Positions 8,545-17,387 of a stretch of 34,578 nt of DNA are shown piece after piece. The notes under the pieces were generated by a model. That model ran no database searches, was not told the DNA's origin, and worked only from the letters and a program-made list of their open reading frames with translations. A program made the translations under genes and the position numbers. Origin of the DNA: an uncultured Merdimonas sp. (GTDB taxonomy: Bacteria; Bacillota; Clostridia; Lachnospirales; Lachnospiraceae). Positions within the stretch are counted from its first letter, which is position 1. Each line of letters opens with the position of its first letter. The DNA lies in NCBI GenBank assembly GCA_944375745.1, contig CALWAV010000093.1:1-34578 (forward strand), read 5' to 3'.

Positions 8545-9132
8545 ATGGGACGGACGGCGGCTCTTGCAAGAACCACAAAAGAGACGGATATTTCCATCAC
8601 GCTGAATCTGGACGGCAGCGGAAAGGCTGATATTTCCACAGGGATCGGGTTCTTCGATCATATGCTGAATGGTTTTGCCCGCCACGGGCTTTTTGATCTG
8701 GACTGCCATGTGAAAGGCGATCTGGAGGTGGACTGCCACCATACCATAGAGGATACGGGAATTGTGCTTGGACAGGCGATCCGGGAAGCAGTAGGAGATA
8801 AAAAGGGCATCGTCAGGTACGGTACCTGTATTCTGCCCATGGATGAGTCTCTGGTGCTCTGTTCCCTGGATTTGTCAGGCAGACCCTATTACGTGTCTGA
8901 CGTGGAATTCCCCACAGAGAGGGTAGGAAAGATGGATACCCAGATGGTGAAAGAGTTTTTCTATGCCATTTCCTATAGTGCTGGCATGAATCTCCATTTT
9001 AAGATGCTCTCCGGGGGCAACAGCCATCATATGATTGAAGGAATGTTCAAGGCCTTCGCCAAGGCTCTGGATATGGCTGTGGCAAAGGATCCGAGAATCA
9101 CAGACGTATTATCGACGAAAGGAAGTCTTTAA
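8545..9132 (+). CDS. hisB: Imidazoleglycerol-phosphate dehydratase HisB
   Basis: This 195-residue monofunctional IGP dehydratase converts imidazoleglycerol phosphate to imidazoleacetol phosphate using Mn2+. The metal-binding repeats are present: GIGFFDHML and then [21 protein letters not shown], and [16 protein letters not shown]. It lacks the N-terminal histidinol-phosphatase domain found in enterobacterial HisB. The ATG at 8545 lies 1 bp after the hisD stop and has AAGGAGGA 6 nt upstream; an in-frame GTG upstream inside hisD is less likely. hisIE starts 2 bp after its stop. Confidence 0.96.
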   Translation: MGRTAALARTTKETDISITLNLDGSGKADISTGIGFFDHMLNGFARHGLFDLDCHVKGDLEVDCHHTIEDTGIVLGQAIREAVGDKKGIVRYGTCILPMDESLVLCSLDLSGRPYYVSDVEFPTERVGKMDTQMVKEFFYAISYSAGMNLHFKMLSGGNSHHMIEGMFKAFAKALDMAVAKDPRITDVLSTKGSL

Positions 9133-9134
9133 AT

Positions 9135-10226
9135 ATGGGTGAAAAAAATATAGCGGTGATCTGGCTGATGGCCGGAAAGGTAAAGGGAGAGGAGAAGGAC
9201 GCGGCCTCTCTGGCCAGATATTTCAGTGACAATGGAGCTGACGAGATTCTGGTCTTCGATCTGTCTGATACAGCAGAGGATCATGAGTTGTCCATTGGGA
9301 CTCTGAAGGAAATCTGCCGGGCGGCTGAGGTGCCGGTGAAGGCAGGAGGGCATATCCGCAGACTGGAGGATGTGAAAAAATATCTTTATGCCGGCTGTGA
9401 AAAGGCTGTCTTGAATTACGCGAGACAGGATAATATTGATTTGACTGAGGAAGCCTCCAAGAGATTCGGAAAAGAGAAAATTGCCGCTTCTGTGGACAGT
9501 TCCGATGTGGTCAGCGCTCCAGCCGCCCTGGTGGAAGAGTATGTGAGCGAGCTGATTTATCTGAATGAGCTGAAGCCCTTCGAGGAGAAGCTTCATCCCC
9601 TGAACTGCAATATGGAATGGTCTGAGTTCAAGCTTGGCCCGGACGGCCTGGTTCCTGTGGTTGTGCAGGATTACCGGACAGATGAGGTGCTGATGGTGGC
9701 CTATATGAATGAGAAAGCTTTTCAGAAGACCATAGAGACAGGAAAAATGACTTACTGGAGCAGAAGCCGGAATGAGCTTTGGGTAAAAGGACTGACCAGC
9801 GGCCATTTCCAGTATGTAAAGGAACTGATTGTGGACTGTGATCTGGATACGATTCTTGCAAAGGTATCCCAGACAGGCGCGGCCTGCCACACCGGAAATA
9901 AGTCCTGCTTCTTCCATGAAATTGCAAAGACAGAATACAAAAACACCAATCCTCTGAAGGTCTTTGAAAATGTATATAAGGTAATCGCGGACCGGAAGGT
10001 TCATCCGAAGGAGGGCTCCTACACCAACTACCTGTTTGAAAAGGGAATTGACAAGATTCTCAAGAAGGTGGGCGAAGAGTGCGCGGAGCTTATCATCGCG
10101 GCCAAGAATCCGGATCCGGAGGAAATCAAGTATGAAATGTCGGACCTTCTGTATCACGCCATGGTACTGATGGTAGAGCGGGGCGTGACCTGGGAGGATA
10201 TCACAGCAGAGCTGGCCAACCGCTGA
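9135..10226 (+). CDS. hisIE: HisIE (PRA-cyclohydrolase / PR-ATP pyrophosphatase) with an N-terminal HisF-like half-barrel
   Basis: The 363-residue chain has three parts. Residues 160-265 are HisI, with the metal and catalytic motif [27 protein letters not shown] (first half 233-242; C251, H252 and C258 in the second). Residues from about 275 to 363 are HisE, with [12 protein letters not shown] (E314, E315, E318) and EMSDLLYH (E334, D337). Together they do steps 2 and 3 of histidine synthesis. Residues 1-150 are extra and resemble the N-terminal half of HisF/His[31 protein letters not shown] and EKIAASVD match strands 2, 3-4 and 5. The position of the first catalytic Asp of HisF is Trp10, and the C-terminal half-barrel is missing, so cyclase or isomerase activity is unlikely. 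A structural or docking role for the extra part is inferred. Confidence 0.92.
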   Translation: MGEKNIAVIWLMAGKVKGEEKDAASLARYFSDNGADEILVFDLSDTAEDHELSIGTLKEICRAAEVPVKAGGHIRRLEDVKKYLYAGCEKAVLNYARQDNIDLTEEASKRFGKEKIAASVDSSDVVSAPAALVEEYVSELIYLNELKPFEEKLHPLNCNMEWSEFKLGPDGLVPVVVQDYRTDEVLMVAYMNEKAFQKTIETGKMTYWSRSRNELWVKGLTSGHFQYVKELIVDCDLDTILAKVSQTGAACHTGNKSCFFHEIAKTEYKNTNPLKVFENVYKVIADRKVHPKEGSYTNYLFEKGIDKILKKVGEECAELIIAAKNPDPEEIKYEMSDLLYHAMVLMVERGVTWEDITAELANR

Positions 10227-10298
10227 CGGCTTTCGTTCTATGTCCCGCGCCTGTCTCATAGGATAGAGTGAGAAAACTGTAAGACAGGAAGGATGGCT

Positions 10299-10688
10299 AT
10301 GGCAAAAAATGAAAGGCGGGGCGGCCAGTATCGGAAGATGTTGCTGGAACAGCGGGGACAGGCGCTTCCGGAAGAGGAGCAGCCCTTATCGGGCGGCGCT
10401 TTTTTCCGGATCCGATTTTATACCTGTCTCTGCCTTTTTGCAGCCTATGTGATCTTTGATTATACAAAAGCCTCTGTGGGCTCTGTGGACAGCAGCCGCA
10501 TCTACGCGGAGATTGAACGGGATCTGACAGAGGATTTTGATCTGCAGGAAGCCTGGTCGAAGGCGGTGGAATCTGTCTGGGTATCAGAGCCTGACACGGA
10601 TTCTGGCGTGGATTCTGGCACAGAATCCGGCACGGATTCTGAAGCAGATTCTGGCGTGGAGTCCGGTGCGGATTCCGAAATAAAATGA
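10299..10688 (+). CDS. Small single-pass membrane protein with a Ser/Asp/Glu repeat tail
   Basis: This 129-residue protein is not recognised. A basic N-terminus is followed by one hydrophobic segment (FYTCLCLFAAYVIFDYT, about residues 40-57), then a charged region and a low-complexity tail of repeated (D/E)SG(V/T/A) and (D/E)SE units. The predicted topology is an inside N-terminus with the acidic tail outside. The ATG at 10299 is preferred over 10293 because ACAGGAAGG ends right against the earlier ATG. It lies 72 bp after hisIE and 20 bp before azlC. The DNA of the tail is itself a short degenerate tandem repeat (GATTCTGG-like units), so length may vary between strains. Confidence 0.7.
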   Translation: MAKNERRGGQYRKMLLEQRGQALPEEEQPLSGGAFFRIRFYTCLCLFAAYVIFDYTKASVGSVDSSRIYAEIERDLTEDFDLQEAWSKAVESVWVSEPDTDSGVDSGTESGTDSEADSGVESGADSEIK

Positions 10689-10708
10689 AATGAGAGATTT
10701 ACCAAGAG

Positions 10709-11422
10709 ATGAAACAGACAATCCGATTTGCGTTTTATAAATCCATCCCAGTGCTTCTGGGGTATGTTTTTCTGGGCTTTGCCTTTGGCCTGCTTCTTCA
10801 GGAAGCAGGCTACAGTTTCTGGTGGGCGCTTCTTTCCAGCGTCATTGTCTATGCAGGCTCCATTCAGTTTGTCCTGGTAGACTTTTTAAGCGGCGGGACA
10901 AGCCTGCCGGTCATTGCGGTTATGACTCTTCTGCTCAACAGCCGCCATGCCTTTTACGGGCTGAGTTTTGTGGAGAAATTCCGCAAAATGAAAACATATC
11001 CCTATATGGTTTTTTCCCTTACGGATGAGACCTATTCCCTTCTGTGCTCTTTGAAGACGCCGGAAGGAGTAGATGAAAAAAAGGCTATGTTTTTTATTTC
11101 CCTCTTTGATCAGCTTTACTGGATCGGAGGATCCGTGCTGGGCGGCGTGCTGGGCCAGCTACTTCCCTTTGACATGACGGGCATTGATTTTGCCATGACA
11201 GCCCTGTTTGTGACCATTTTTGTGGATCAGTGGAGAGAGACCGGAACCCATCTTCCCGCTGTCATCGGGCTGATTTCCTCTGTGATCTGCCTGCTGATTT
11301 TCGGAGGAAACAATTTTATTCTTCCTTCTCTGATTATTACGGTAGGTCTTCTCATGGCGCTCCGGGGCAGGATAGAAGGCAGAACTGAAAAGAGACCGGA
11401 GAGAAAGGCGGAAGAGGCATGA
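10709..11422 (+). CDS. azlC: AzlC-family branched-chain amino acid exporter, large subunit
   Basis: The 237-residue membrane protein has the AzlC signature: an N-terminal AFYKSIPVLLGYVFLGFAFG, then SVIVYAGSIQFVLVDFL and LLLNSRHAFYGLSF. AzlC with AzlD exports branched-chain amino acids and analogues such as azaleucine. Several hydrophobic segments follow, ending in a basic cytoplasmic tail. The ribosome binding site is weak (GAGAGA, 11 nt upstream). The last codons overlap azlD by 4 bp (ATGA). Its place behind the his genes suggests cotranscription, but a functional link with histidine is not shown by the sequence. Confidence 0.92.
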   Translation: MKQTIRFAFYKSIPVLLGYVFLGFAFGLLLQEAGYSFWWALLSSVIVYAGSIQFVLVDFLSGGTSLPVIAVMTLLLNSRHAFYGLSFVEKFRKMKTYPYMVFSLTDETYSLLCSLKTPEGVDEKKAMFFISLFDQLYWIGGSVLGGVLGQLLPFDMTGIDFAMTALFVTIFVDQWRETGTHLPAVIGLISSVICLLIFGGNNFILPSLIITVGLLMALRGRIEGRTEKRPERKAEEA

Positions 11423-11745
11423 CAAGGGAAAGAGCATTGATTATTATTCTGGTAGTGGCAGTCTGCACTCTGATTACCCGGCTGATTCCTTTTGTGCTGT
11501 TCGGCGGAAAGCGGAAGGTGCCGAAGGCTGTGGAATATCTGGGACAGATTCTGCCTCCCGCAATTATGGCCACGCTGGTGGTATACTGCTTAAAAGGCGC
11601 GGATCTGTTTTCTGCTTCCCATGGAATTCCGGAATTTGCCTCTGTGGCAGTGACTGCGGTTCTGCACGCCTGGAAGAGAAACGTTCTGCTCAGCATTGCT
11701 GCCGGAACCTTATGTTATATGTTCCTGGTACAGGCTGTATTTTAA
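11419..11745 (+). CDS. azlD: AzlD-family branched-chain amino acid exporter, small subunit
   Basis: This 108-residue protein has three to four hydrophobic segments and the AzlD pattern TLITRLIPFVLFG near the N-terminus, then VEYLGQILPPAIMATLVVYCL and WKRNVLLSIAAGTLCYMFL. It partners AzlC. The start overlaps the azlC stop as ATGA, which implies translational coupling. The following membrane-protein gene starts 21 bp after its stop. Confidence 0.92.
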   Translation: MTRERALIIILVVAVCTLITRLIPFVLFGGKRKVPKAVEYLGQILPPAIMATLVVYCLKGADLFSASHGIPEFASVAVTAVLHAWKRNVLLSIAAGTLCYMFLVQAVF

Positions 11746-11766
11746 TTGAAAACAGGAGAAACAGAC

Positions 11767-13683
11767 ATGCTGAAAATGATAAGAAACCGAAAATGGACAC
11801 TGGCAGGAGCTGCTGCCCTGCTCTGGCTTCTCATCTGCCTTCTGATTACCCCCGTGTATACTACGGTTACTTTGACCTTTGCGGAAGATCCCAGCGGGGA
11901 AGTAATTACCACTGTCTTTGCCGGGCCGGGAGAAAATGTGGCGGCCTCTGACGGGAAAAGCCGGGTGGTAAATGACGGCGTGGCCCGTATTTCCTGGCTG
12001 GATCTGCAATACGGAGACCACTGTTCCCTGAAACGAATCGATCCGGTGGATCAGGCATACAGCGCAGGAAGTCTGACGATTGAAAGCCTTACTGTGCGGA
12101 GAAACGGCATTGTAACGGTTTCTCTGACAGGAGAGGAACTGAAAGGCTGCTTTTCCGGAAATGATCAGGTAGCTTTTTCAGATACGGATTCCTTTACTTT
12201 CTCTGTCACAGGCGGAGATCCCCAGCTTCTGCCCACAGAAGCCTTCCGGGAGCTGTTTACCCAGGGGAATCCTGCGGTATTTCTCATTGGCTGGCTGGGA
12301 TCCGGCCTTCTTATCGTGCTTCTGGCATTGCTGGTGCGCTGGGTGTGGAAAGAGTCCTGCGGCTGCACGCTGCCTGTGAGGATCAGCTGTCTGATTTTCC
12401 TGGCAGGCATTCTGGGCGCGGTGCTGATGGTGGTTTACACGGGGCTTCGCAGCCCCTTCTGGCTGAATCCGGATGAATACGATGTGAAAGCAGCGGTCAA
12501 TTATTATTTTACCCATTTTATGCCGCCGGATATCCGCAGTGATGTCATCAATGACAGCTATCCTGTGTACGGCACTTCCCGGCATTTTGAGTTTAACATG
12601 TTCTATTTTTACGCAGGAATGCTCGGGCGCTTTTTCTCTGACGCGGCCGTACAGATGCGCCTGTTCAGCCTGATCATTTTCGGTGTCATGGCGGGAATCA
12701 CCATCCGGAACATCCGGAAAAACTATGCGCTGCTGTTTGTATTGCTGCTGACTCCGCAGGTCTGGTATATATTCAGCTATTCCACCTCGGACGCCCTGGA
12801 TTTCTTCATAGGCTTCCTGTGCCTGTATGAGCTGATAGAGAAGGACAGCATGCTGAACCGGCTTTTAAGGGAAAGCTTCCGAAGGCGGCATATTCTTTAT
12901 TATGCTTTGCTTTCGGTTCTGTTTCTCCATGTATTCTGGGCCAAGGCCACGTTTTATACGGTGCTGATGTTCCTGTTCTTCATTCTTCTGATCCGGATGC
13001 TGTTCCAGGAAAAGAAGGAGAGAGGGCCTTTGTTCCGAAAATACCTGATTTTAGTGGGAATTACCCTGGGACTTTTTGCCATCCGATACCTGATCACGGA
13101 CTTTCCATACTATGGATTCAATAAGCTTGGCGTGATTCTGGAGGTGACAGAGCGGCATGCGGAGTACGGCTACAAGCCCTCCACACCGGCTGCGGACGCG
13201 GCATATTCCATGCGGTTTTTCGAAAAGGGAGTGTCGCTCTGGGAGCTTTTAACTCAGTACGATTTCCATACAAATCTGTTCCGGACCTTTGCAGGCTTCT
13301 TTGGAAGCTATGCTTTCGGCGAGGCAGACTGGTACTATCTTGTCATGGGGCTCCTTTATCTTGTACTGCTTGGACGTACCATTCAGAGACTTTGGAAACA
13401 GAAAAAAGCCATCTACTGCTGGGAGACTGCGGCAGCGGCCTTTACCTGCTTCATCCAGTATGTATTGATTGTGGGCAATTCCTGGTTTGTGGATTTTCAG
13501 CCCCAGGGACGCTACCTGCTGCCGATCCTGTTCTTTATTGCTTATCTGATATCCAGGGTTGACCGGATCTGGGAGGACAAGGTGCTGCGGACTGTACTTG
13601 TATGCACCTGTATTCTTTCCCTGTACTGCTTCTGGCATGTGGGAATTCCGAACCTGGTGCCGGATACGGTAGTTCTGCCATAG
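11767..13683 (+). CDS. DUF2142-like polytopic membrane protein (GT-C glycosyltransferase-like)
   Basis: The product has 638 residues from the ATG at 11767, chosen because AGGAG lies 8 nt upstream; a TTG at 11746 also lies in frame. An N-terminal transmembrane helix is followed by an extracytoplasmic beta-rich region (about residues 35-165) and then some ten or more membrane helices. The motif SPFWLNPDEYD after a transmembrane helix and the late FQPQGRYLLPILFF segment are those of DUF2142/GT-C type proteins, many of which are found in cell-surface polysaccharide loci. The donor and acceptor are unknown. It ends the long his/azl run and is followed by a strong terminator. Confidence 0.75.
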   Translation: MLKMIRNRKWTLAGAAALLWLLICLLITPVYTTVTLTFAEDPSGEVITTVFAGPGENVAASDGKSRVVNDGVARISWLDLQYGDHCSLKRIDPVDQAYSAGSLTIESLTVRRNGIVTVSLTGEELKGCFSGNDQVAFSDTDSFTFSVTGGDPQLLPTEAFRELFTQGNPAVFLIGWLGSGLLIVLLALLVRWVWKESCGCTLPVRISCLIFLAGILGAVLMVVYTGLRSPFWLNPDEYDVKAAVNYYFTHFMPPDIRSDVINDSYPVYGTSRHFEFNMFYFYAGMLGRFFSDAAVQMRLFSLIIFGVMAGITIRNIRKNYALLFVLLLTPQVWYIFSYSTSDALDFFIGFLCLYELIEKDSMLNRLLRESFRRRHILYYALLSVLFLHVFWAKATFYTVLMFLFFILLIRMLFQEKKERGPLFRKYLILVGITLGLFAIRYLITDFPYYGFNKLGVILEVTERHAEYGYKPSTPAADAAYSMRFFEKGVSLWELLTQYDFHTNLFRTFAGFFGSYAFGEADWYYLVMGLLYLVLLGRTIQRLWKQKKAIYCWETAAAAFTCFIQYVLIVGNSWFVDFQPQGRYLLPILFFIAYLISRVDRIWEDKVLRTVLVCTCILSLYCFWHVGIPNLVPDTVVLP

Positions 13684-13711
13684 ACAATAGTGAAGAAGAA
13701 AGCCAGATACC

Positions 13712-13740
13712 GGGCGGCGGCACATTGCCGCCGCCTGTTT
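13712..13740 (+). terminator. Intrinsic terminator ending the his-azl-DUF2142 run
   Basis: A perfect 9-bp GC stem GGCGGCGGC/GCCGCCGCC with loop ACATT (13713-13735) is followed by TGTTTT. No comparable hairpin with a T-tract is seen between 4356 and this point, so genes 4427-13683 could be one transcript of about 9.4 kb. Confidence 0.82.
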
Positions 13741-13784
13741 TGCGGAAAAGGAACAAGCTGGAAATAGAAAGGAGAAGGAGACTC

Positions 13785-14426
13785 ATGAATTCTGAGATTC
13801 AGAAAAATGAACGCATATCCAATTATGAAATTACGAAACGGCAGATGCAGAAGGAATTTCTGAAATATGATCAGGAAAAAATGATCCGGAAATTCCAGCT
13901 GAAGCATGACCCGGATTTCCTCTTTGTTCGTTTTGTGGGAAAAGACTACCGGATAGGACGGAAGGACGGCGTGGTCAGCGGCTCTGCTGATGATTTTCGG
14001 ACTTCTCAGGAAGCAGGATATAATGAAGCCATGACCATTTATGATGTGTTGTGTTATTCCAGGGATGACTGCTGCCTTTCCGGAGAATTTGTGAGCATGC
14101 AGAGTCTGTCTTCTGTTATGGGAGGCTCCAAGCCTGTGGGAAGCGGGCTGTTCGCAGGGAAACTCCCCCTGTTCGATCACAGAGAGAATGCCCTTGCTGC
14201 GGCCTGCGAAAGTCTTGGCGGAACAAAGGCCGGAAAAGGCGATGTGGCTTATCAGCTTCCGCTTTTTGACTTCCTTCCGGCGATATTTCAATTCTGGAAT
14301 TCGGATGAAGAGTTTCCGCCGAGCCTGCAGCTTTTTACAGATAAAAACATGCTGGACTATATGCATTATGAGACTGTGTGGTTTGCTGTGTCCCATCTTC
14401 TGGACAGGATAGAGGAAATGATGTAA
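13785..14426 (+). CDS. DUF3786-type protein of unknown function
   Basis: The 213-residue soluble protein starts at ATG 13785, with AGGAGAAGGAG directly upstream. The frame is open further upstream, but that part overlaps the previous gene and terminator. Visible features are a charged N-terminal helix, the strand DPDFLFVRFVGKDYRIGRKDG, a central IYDVLCYSRDD and a late QFWNSDEEFPPSLQLFTDKN-type segment; these match the DUF3786 family as I recall it. Several DUF3786 proteins occur in anaerobes next to corrinoid or metal genes, but none are adjacent here. No function is assigned. Confidence 0.7.
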   Translation: MNSEIQKNERISNYEITKRQMQKEFLKYDQEKMIRKFQLKHDPDFLFVRFVGKDYRIGRKDGVVSGSADDFRTSQEAGYNEAMTIYDVLCYSRDDCCLSGEFVSMQSLSSVMGGSKPVGSGLFAGKLPLFDHRENALAAACESLGGTKAGKGDVAYQLPLFDFLPAIFQFWNSDEEFPPSLQLFTDKNMLDYMHYETVWFAVSHLLDRIEEMM

Positions 14427-14453
14427 AAGGAAGGAATTTCTGCACAGGATTCC

Positions 14454-14484
14454 TTGACTGTAAACCGGGTTTACACTCTATAAT
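14454..14484 (+). promoter_or_regulatory. MerR-type promoter with a perfect operator dyad in a 19-bp spacer
   Basis: TTGACT (14454-14459) and TATAAT (14479-14484) are 19 bp apart, the long spacer typical of MerR-controlled promoters. The spacer contains the perfect palindrome GTAAACCGGGTTTAC (14460-14474). It lies directly upstream of the MerR gene at 14540, so autoregulation by DNA untwisting is the likely mode. Confidence 0.8.
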
Positions 14485-14539
14485 AAGGCCAGAGTAACTA
14501 AAACAGACGTGCTGGAACAGCGGGAGGAATTTATATATT

Positions 14540-15376
14540 ATGACAATTCGTGAGGCAGAGGATAAGACAGGACTGACCCGTTCCAATATCCGGTTTTATG
14601 AAAAGGAAGGACTGATCGCTCCTTCCCGGAATAAAGGCAATGGATACCGGGATTATTCAGAAGAAGATGTGGAACAGATCCGGAAGATTGCTTTTCTGAG
14701 GACTCTTGGAGTTTCTATTGAAGACATTCGGGCTCTGGCACAGGGAGAAAAGGAGCTGGCCCCAGTGTTGGAAGAGCGGGAAAAGAAAATGGCAGGACAG
14801 ATTACAGAGCTTGCCGCGGCAAAGAAATTATGCAGGCAGATCCTGCGCACAAAGGACCCTTCTTTTGCTTCCCTGCGGATCGAGAACTATACTTCAGATG
14901 TATCCGGATACTGGAAGAACAACAGGAAGATATTTCGAATAGATTCTGCCGGCTTTCTTTCTCTATGGGGCAGCTTTATGGTCTGGGCTGTTTTGACGGT
15001 ATTATGTCTGCTGATCAGCATTTTTTCTTATCCCGGTCTGCCCTCACGTATTCCAATTCAGTGGAGCGGAGGAGTGGTTTCCTCTTCAGCGGGGAAAATT
15101 TTTATTTTTTTATATCCGGCAGCCTGCTTTCTGATCCGCTTTCTGCTGCGGCCGGTGCTGTATGGAAAATTTATAAATGAGCTTTATGGCAGGATGATCA
15201 CGGAGTATCTGTCAAATTTTCTGTGCTTTGTGGCATTGTCGGTAGAATTATTTACGCTGCTGTATCTTCATGGTCTGATGAAAAGCATTGCGGCAGTTCT
15301 TGCTGTGGACGCGGCCGTTTTTCTTGGGCTGTTTGCGGCAGGCATGATAAAGACAAACCGGATGGGAGAATGGTGA
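14540..15376 (+). CDS. MerR-family regulator with a C-terminal DUF1648-like membrane domain
   Basis: The 278-residue protein has a MerR winged helix-turn-helix at residues 1-70 (TIREAEDKTGLTRSNIRFYE, then YRDYSEEDVEQI), followed by a predicted coiled coil at about 71-110. The C-terminus is not a cytosolic ligand-binding domain but four hydrophobic helices at about 140-163, 187-203, 224-243 and 249-270. Between the first two is PGLPSRIPIQWSGG, the DUF1648-type P-x-x-IP-x-H/Q-W motif. It therefore looks like a membrane-tethered one-component regulator. The signal is unknown; a cell-envelope stress or an antimicrobial peptide is possible. The ribosome binding site GGGAGG is rather far (13 nt). 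A dyad promoter directly upstream suggests autoregulation. Confidence 0.85.
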   Translation: MTIREAEDKTGLTRSNIRFYEKEGLIAPSRNKGNGYRDYSEEDVEQIRKIAFLRTLGVSIEDIRALAQGEKELAPVLEEREKKMAGQITELAAAKKLCRQILRTKDPSFASLRIENYTSDVSGYWKNNRKIFRIDSAGFLSLWGSFMVWAVLTVLCLLISIFSYPGLPSRIPIQWSGGVVSSSAGKIFIFLYPAACFLIRFLLRPVLYGKFINELYGRMITEYLSNFLCFVALSVELFTLLYLHGLMKSIAAVLAVDAAVFLGLFAAGMIKTNRMGEW

Positions 15377-15432
15377 TGAAAAATCCGGAGAAGACCCGCT
15401 ATGAGGTCTGGCTTCCGGTAAAAAGACCCTAA
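15376..15432 (+). CDS. Possible 18-residue peptide overlapping the MerR stop (low confidence)
   Basis: An ATG overlaps the MerR stop codon as TGATG and opens an 18-codon frame (MKNPEKTRYEVWLPVKRP) closed by TAA. Translational coupling is possible, but there is no separate ribosome binding site and no homology that I recognise. It may be a remnant of a larger gene or chance. Confidence 0.2.
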   Translation: MKNPEKTRYEVWLPVKRP

Positions 15433-15458
15433 AAAGAATTAAGAAACTATAAAATCCA

Positions 15459-15486
15459 TTGACACTCCCATCTGGTCTGCTATGAT
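15459..15486 (+). promoter_or_regulatory. SigA-type promoter for dnaK
   Basis: TTGACA (15459-15464) and TATGAT (15481-15486) are spaced by 16 bp, 57 bp before the dnaK ATG. No CIRCE (TTAGCACTC-N9-GAGTGCTAA) inverted repeat is present nearby. Confidence 0.7.
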
Positions 15487-15542
15487 AAAACTAATTTCTA
15501 AAATCAGGAATTTATTTTATGATACAGGAGTGACAAAAAGAT

Positions 15543-17297
15543 ATGGGCAAGGTAATTGGAATTGATCTGGGTACGACAAACAGCTGTGTTTCGGTGGTGG
15601 AGAATAATGAACCGGTGATTATTCCATCTTCTTCCGGGCCTACAACGACTCCGAGCGTTGTGGCTTTTACCAAAAACGGAGAGAGACTGGTGGGCGAGGC
15701 GGCCCGCAGACAGGCAGTGACCAACACGGAGCGGACGATCAGCTCTGTGAAGCGGCATATGGGAACGAAATGGAGCATCCGCATTGATGGAACAGAATAT
15801 AATCCCCAGACTATCAGCGCCATGATCCTGATGCAGCTGAAGAAGGACGCAGAGGATTTCCTGGGAGAGCCGGTGACAGAGGCCGTGATTACCGTGCCCG
15901 CCTATTTTAACGATATTCAGCGGCAGGCTACCAAGGACGCAGGAAGAATCGCAGGTCTTGAGGTAAAGCGAATCATCAATGAGCCCACCAGCGCAGCCCT
16001 TTCCTATGGTCTCGACCACGGAGAGCCCCAGAAGGTCATGGTCTACGACCTGGGCGGCGGTACCTTTGATGTATCTGTCATTGAGATTGGAGAAGGCGTC
16101 ATCGAAGTGCTGGCTACTGCCGGAAACAATCACCTGGGCGGCGACGACTTTGATCAGAGAATCATCGACTGGATGGTAAAGGAATTTCAGGCTGAACAGC
16201 ATGTGGACCTGACCAGTGATTTCGCGGCCATGCAGCGTCTTCGAGACGCGGCAGAACAGGTAAAGAAGGAACTGTCCGCCACAGAAAGCTCTCAGATCCT
16301 TCTGCCTTATCTGACTCAGTATAAAGGAGCGCCGCTTCATCTGGATATGACACTGACAAGGGCGAAGTTTGAAGAGCTGGTCTGGGATCTGATTGAGAAA
16401 ACAGCGGAGCCTGTGAAAAATGCCCTGAACGACGCGGGACTTGCGGCCTCTGAACTGAACCGCGTTCTGCTGGTGGGCGGTTCCACGAGAATCCCGGCTG
16501 TTCAGAGAAAGGTGCGGGAGCTGACCGGAAAGGAACCTTCCAAGAATATCAATCCTGATGAATGTGTGGCAAAAGGAGCTGCCATTCTGGGAAGCACTCT
16601 GCAGGGAAATGCACTGACAGCAGCGGGGCAGGAACTCCTGCTTCTGGATGTGACTCCCATGAGTCTTTCCATTGAGACGGTGGGCGGTGTGGCTACCCGT
16701 GTCATTGAGCGCAACACGACCCTTCCGGTTCGGTATTCTCAGATATTTTCCACAGCGGCGCCCTATCAGCGAAGCGTAGAGATCAATGTGCTTCAGGGCG
16801 AGCGGACCATGGCCCGTGATAATAAGAGTATCGGCAAATTCAAGTTGAAAGGCATCAAGGCTGCTCCTGCGGGAGTGCCTCAGATCGAAGTAACCTTTGA
16901 CATCGATACAAACGGTATCTTGAAGGTATCCGCAAAGGATCTGGATACCGGAAAGGAGCAGTCCATCGTAATCACAGCAGACGACAGAATGTCAGAGGCA
17001 GAGATTGAGCAGGCTATCCGGGACGCCCAGAACTATGCCGGCCAGGATCAGATCCGCCGGGATGCCATTGAGCTTCTTGATGAGTCAAGAAAACTGTGTA
17101 ATGAGACAGAGGTCAATCTGAAGAACGCCGGAAAGACACTGGACCGGGCTGCCAAGAAACAGATTAAGGCGGACAGCGCAAGACTTCAAAAGCTTGTTGG
17201 AAAGTGCCGTCTGGAAAAGGTGACAGAGGCAGAACTTTCCGAGATCCGTGACGCGAAGCAGGCGCTTCAGAACAGCCTGGATTCTCTGATGCACTGA
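15543..17297 (+). CDS. dnaK: DnaK-family Hsp70 chaperone, stand-alone paralogue
   Basis: The 584-residue Hsp70 has the full ATPase domain ([61 protein letters not shown]), the interdomain linker LLLDVTP and the peptide-binding domain. It folds client proteins with DnaJ and GrpE in the cytoplasm. It differs from the main clostridial DnaK in being shorter: it stops at NSLDSLMH and lacks the disordered acidic C-terminal tail. It is also not next to hrcA, grpE or dnaJ and lacks a CIRCE operator. The conserved linker reads MSLSIET where LSLGIET is usual. A second, constitutively expressed paralogue is likely; whether the genome has another dnaK cannot be seen here. Confidence 0.93.
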   Translation: MGKVIGIDLGTTNSCVSVVENNEPVIIPSSSGPTTTPSVVAFTKNGERLVGEAARRQAVTNTERTISSVKRHMGTKWSIRIDGTEYNPQTISAMILMQLKKDAEDFLGEPVTEAVITVPAYFNDIQRQATKDAGRIAGLEVKRIINEPTSAALSYGLDHGEPQKVMVYDLGGGTFDVSVIEIGEGVIEVLATAGNNHLGGDDFDQRIIDWMVKEFQAEQHVDLTSDFAAMQRLRDAAEQVKKELSATESSQILLPYLTQYKGAPLHLDMTLTRAKFEELVWDLIEKTAEPVKNALNDAGLAASELNRVLLVGGSTRIPAVQRKVRELTGKEPSKNINPDECVAKGAAILGSTLQGNALTAAGQELLLLDVTPMSLSIETVGGVATRVIERNTTLPVRYSQIFSTAAPYQRSVEINVLQGERTMARDNKSIGKFKLKGIKAAPAGVPQIEVTFDIDTNGILKVSAKDLDTGKEQSIVITADDRMSEAEIEQAIRDAQNYAGQDQIRRDAIELLDESRKLCNETEVNLKNAGKTLDRAAKKQIKADSARLQKLVGKCRLEKVTEAELSEIRDAKQALQNSLDSLMH

Positions 17298-17342
17298 TAA
17301 AAATATTATTATATGGAAACTGCATAATTGCACATAAAGCAG

Positions 17343-17387
17343 AAAACCGCAGGCATACCACAAAAGGGATTGGGTCTGTGGTTTTTT
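17343..17387 (+). terminator. Terminator after dnaK
   Basis: Arms AAAACCGCAG (17343-17352) and CTGTGGTTTT (17376-17385) pair over 10 bp with one G-T pair, and the right arm runs into TTTTTT. A shorter ACCACA/TGTGGT alternative lies inside it. Confidence 0.65.

Noticed and set aside
9129..10259. A 376-codon minus-strand frame opposite hisIE
   Set aside because: Antisense shadow; the + strand encodes unmistakable HisI and HisE motifs.
15433..15542. CIRCE operator upstream of dnaK
   Set aside because: No TTAGCACTC-type inverted repeat; only a SigA-like promoter is seen.
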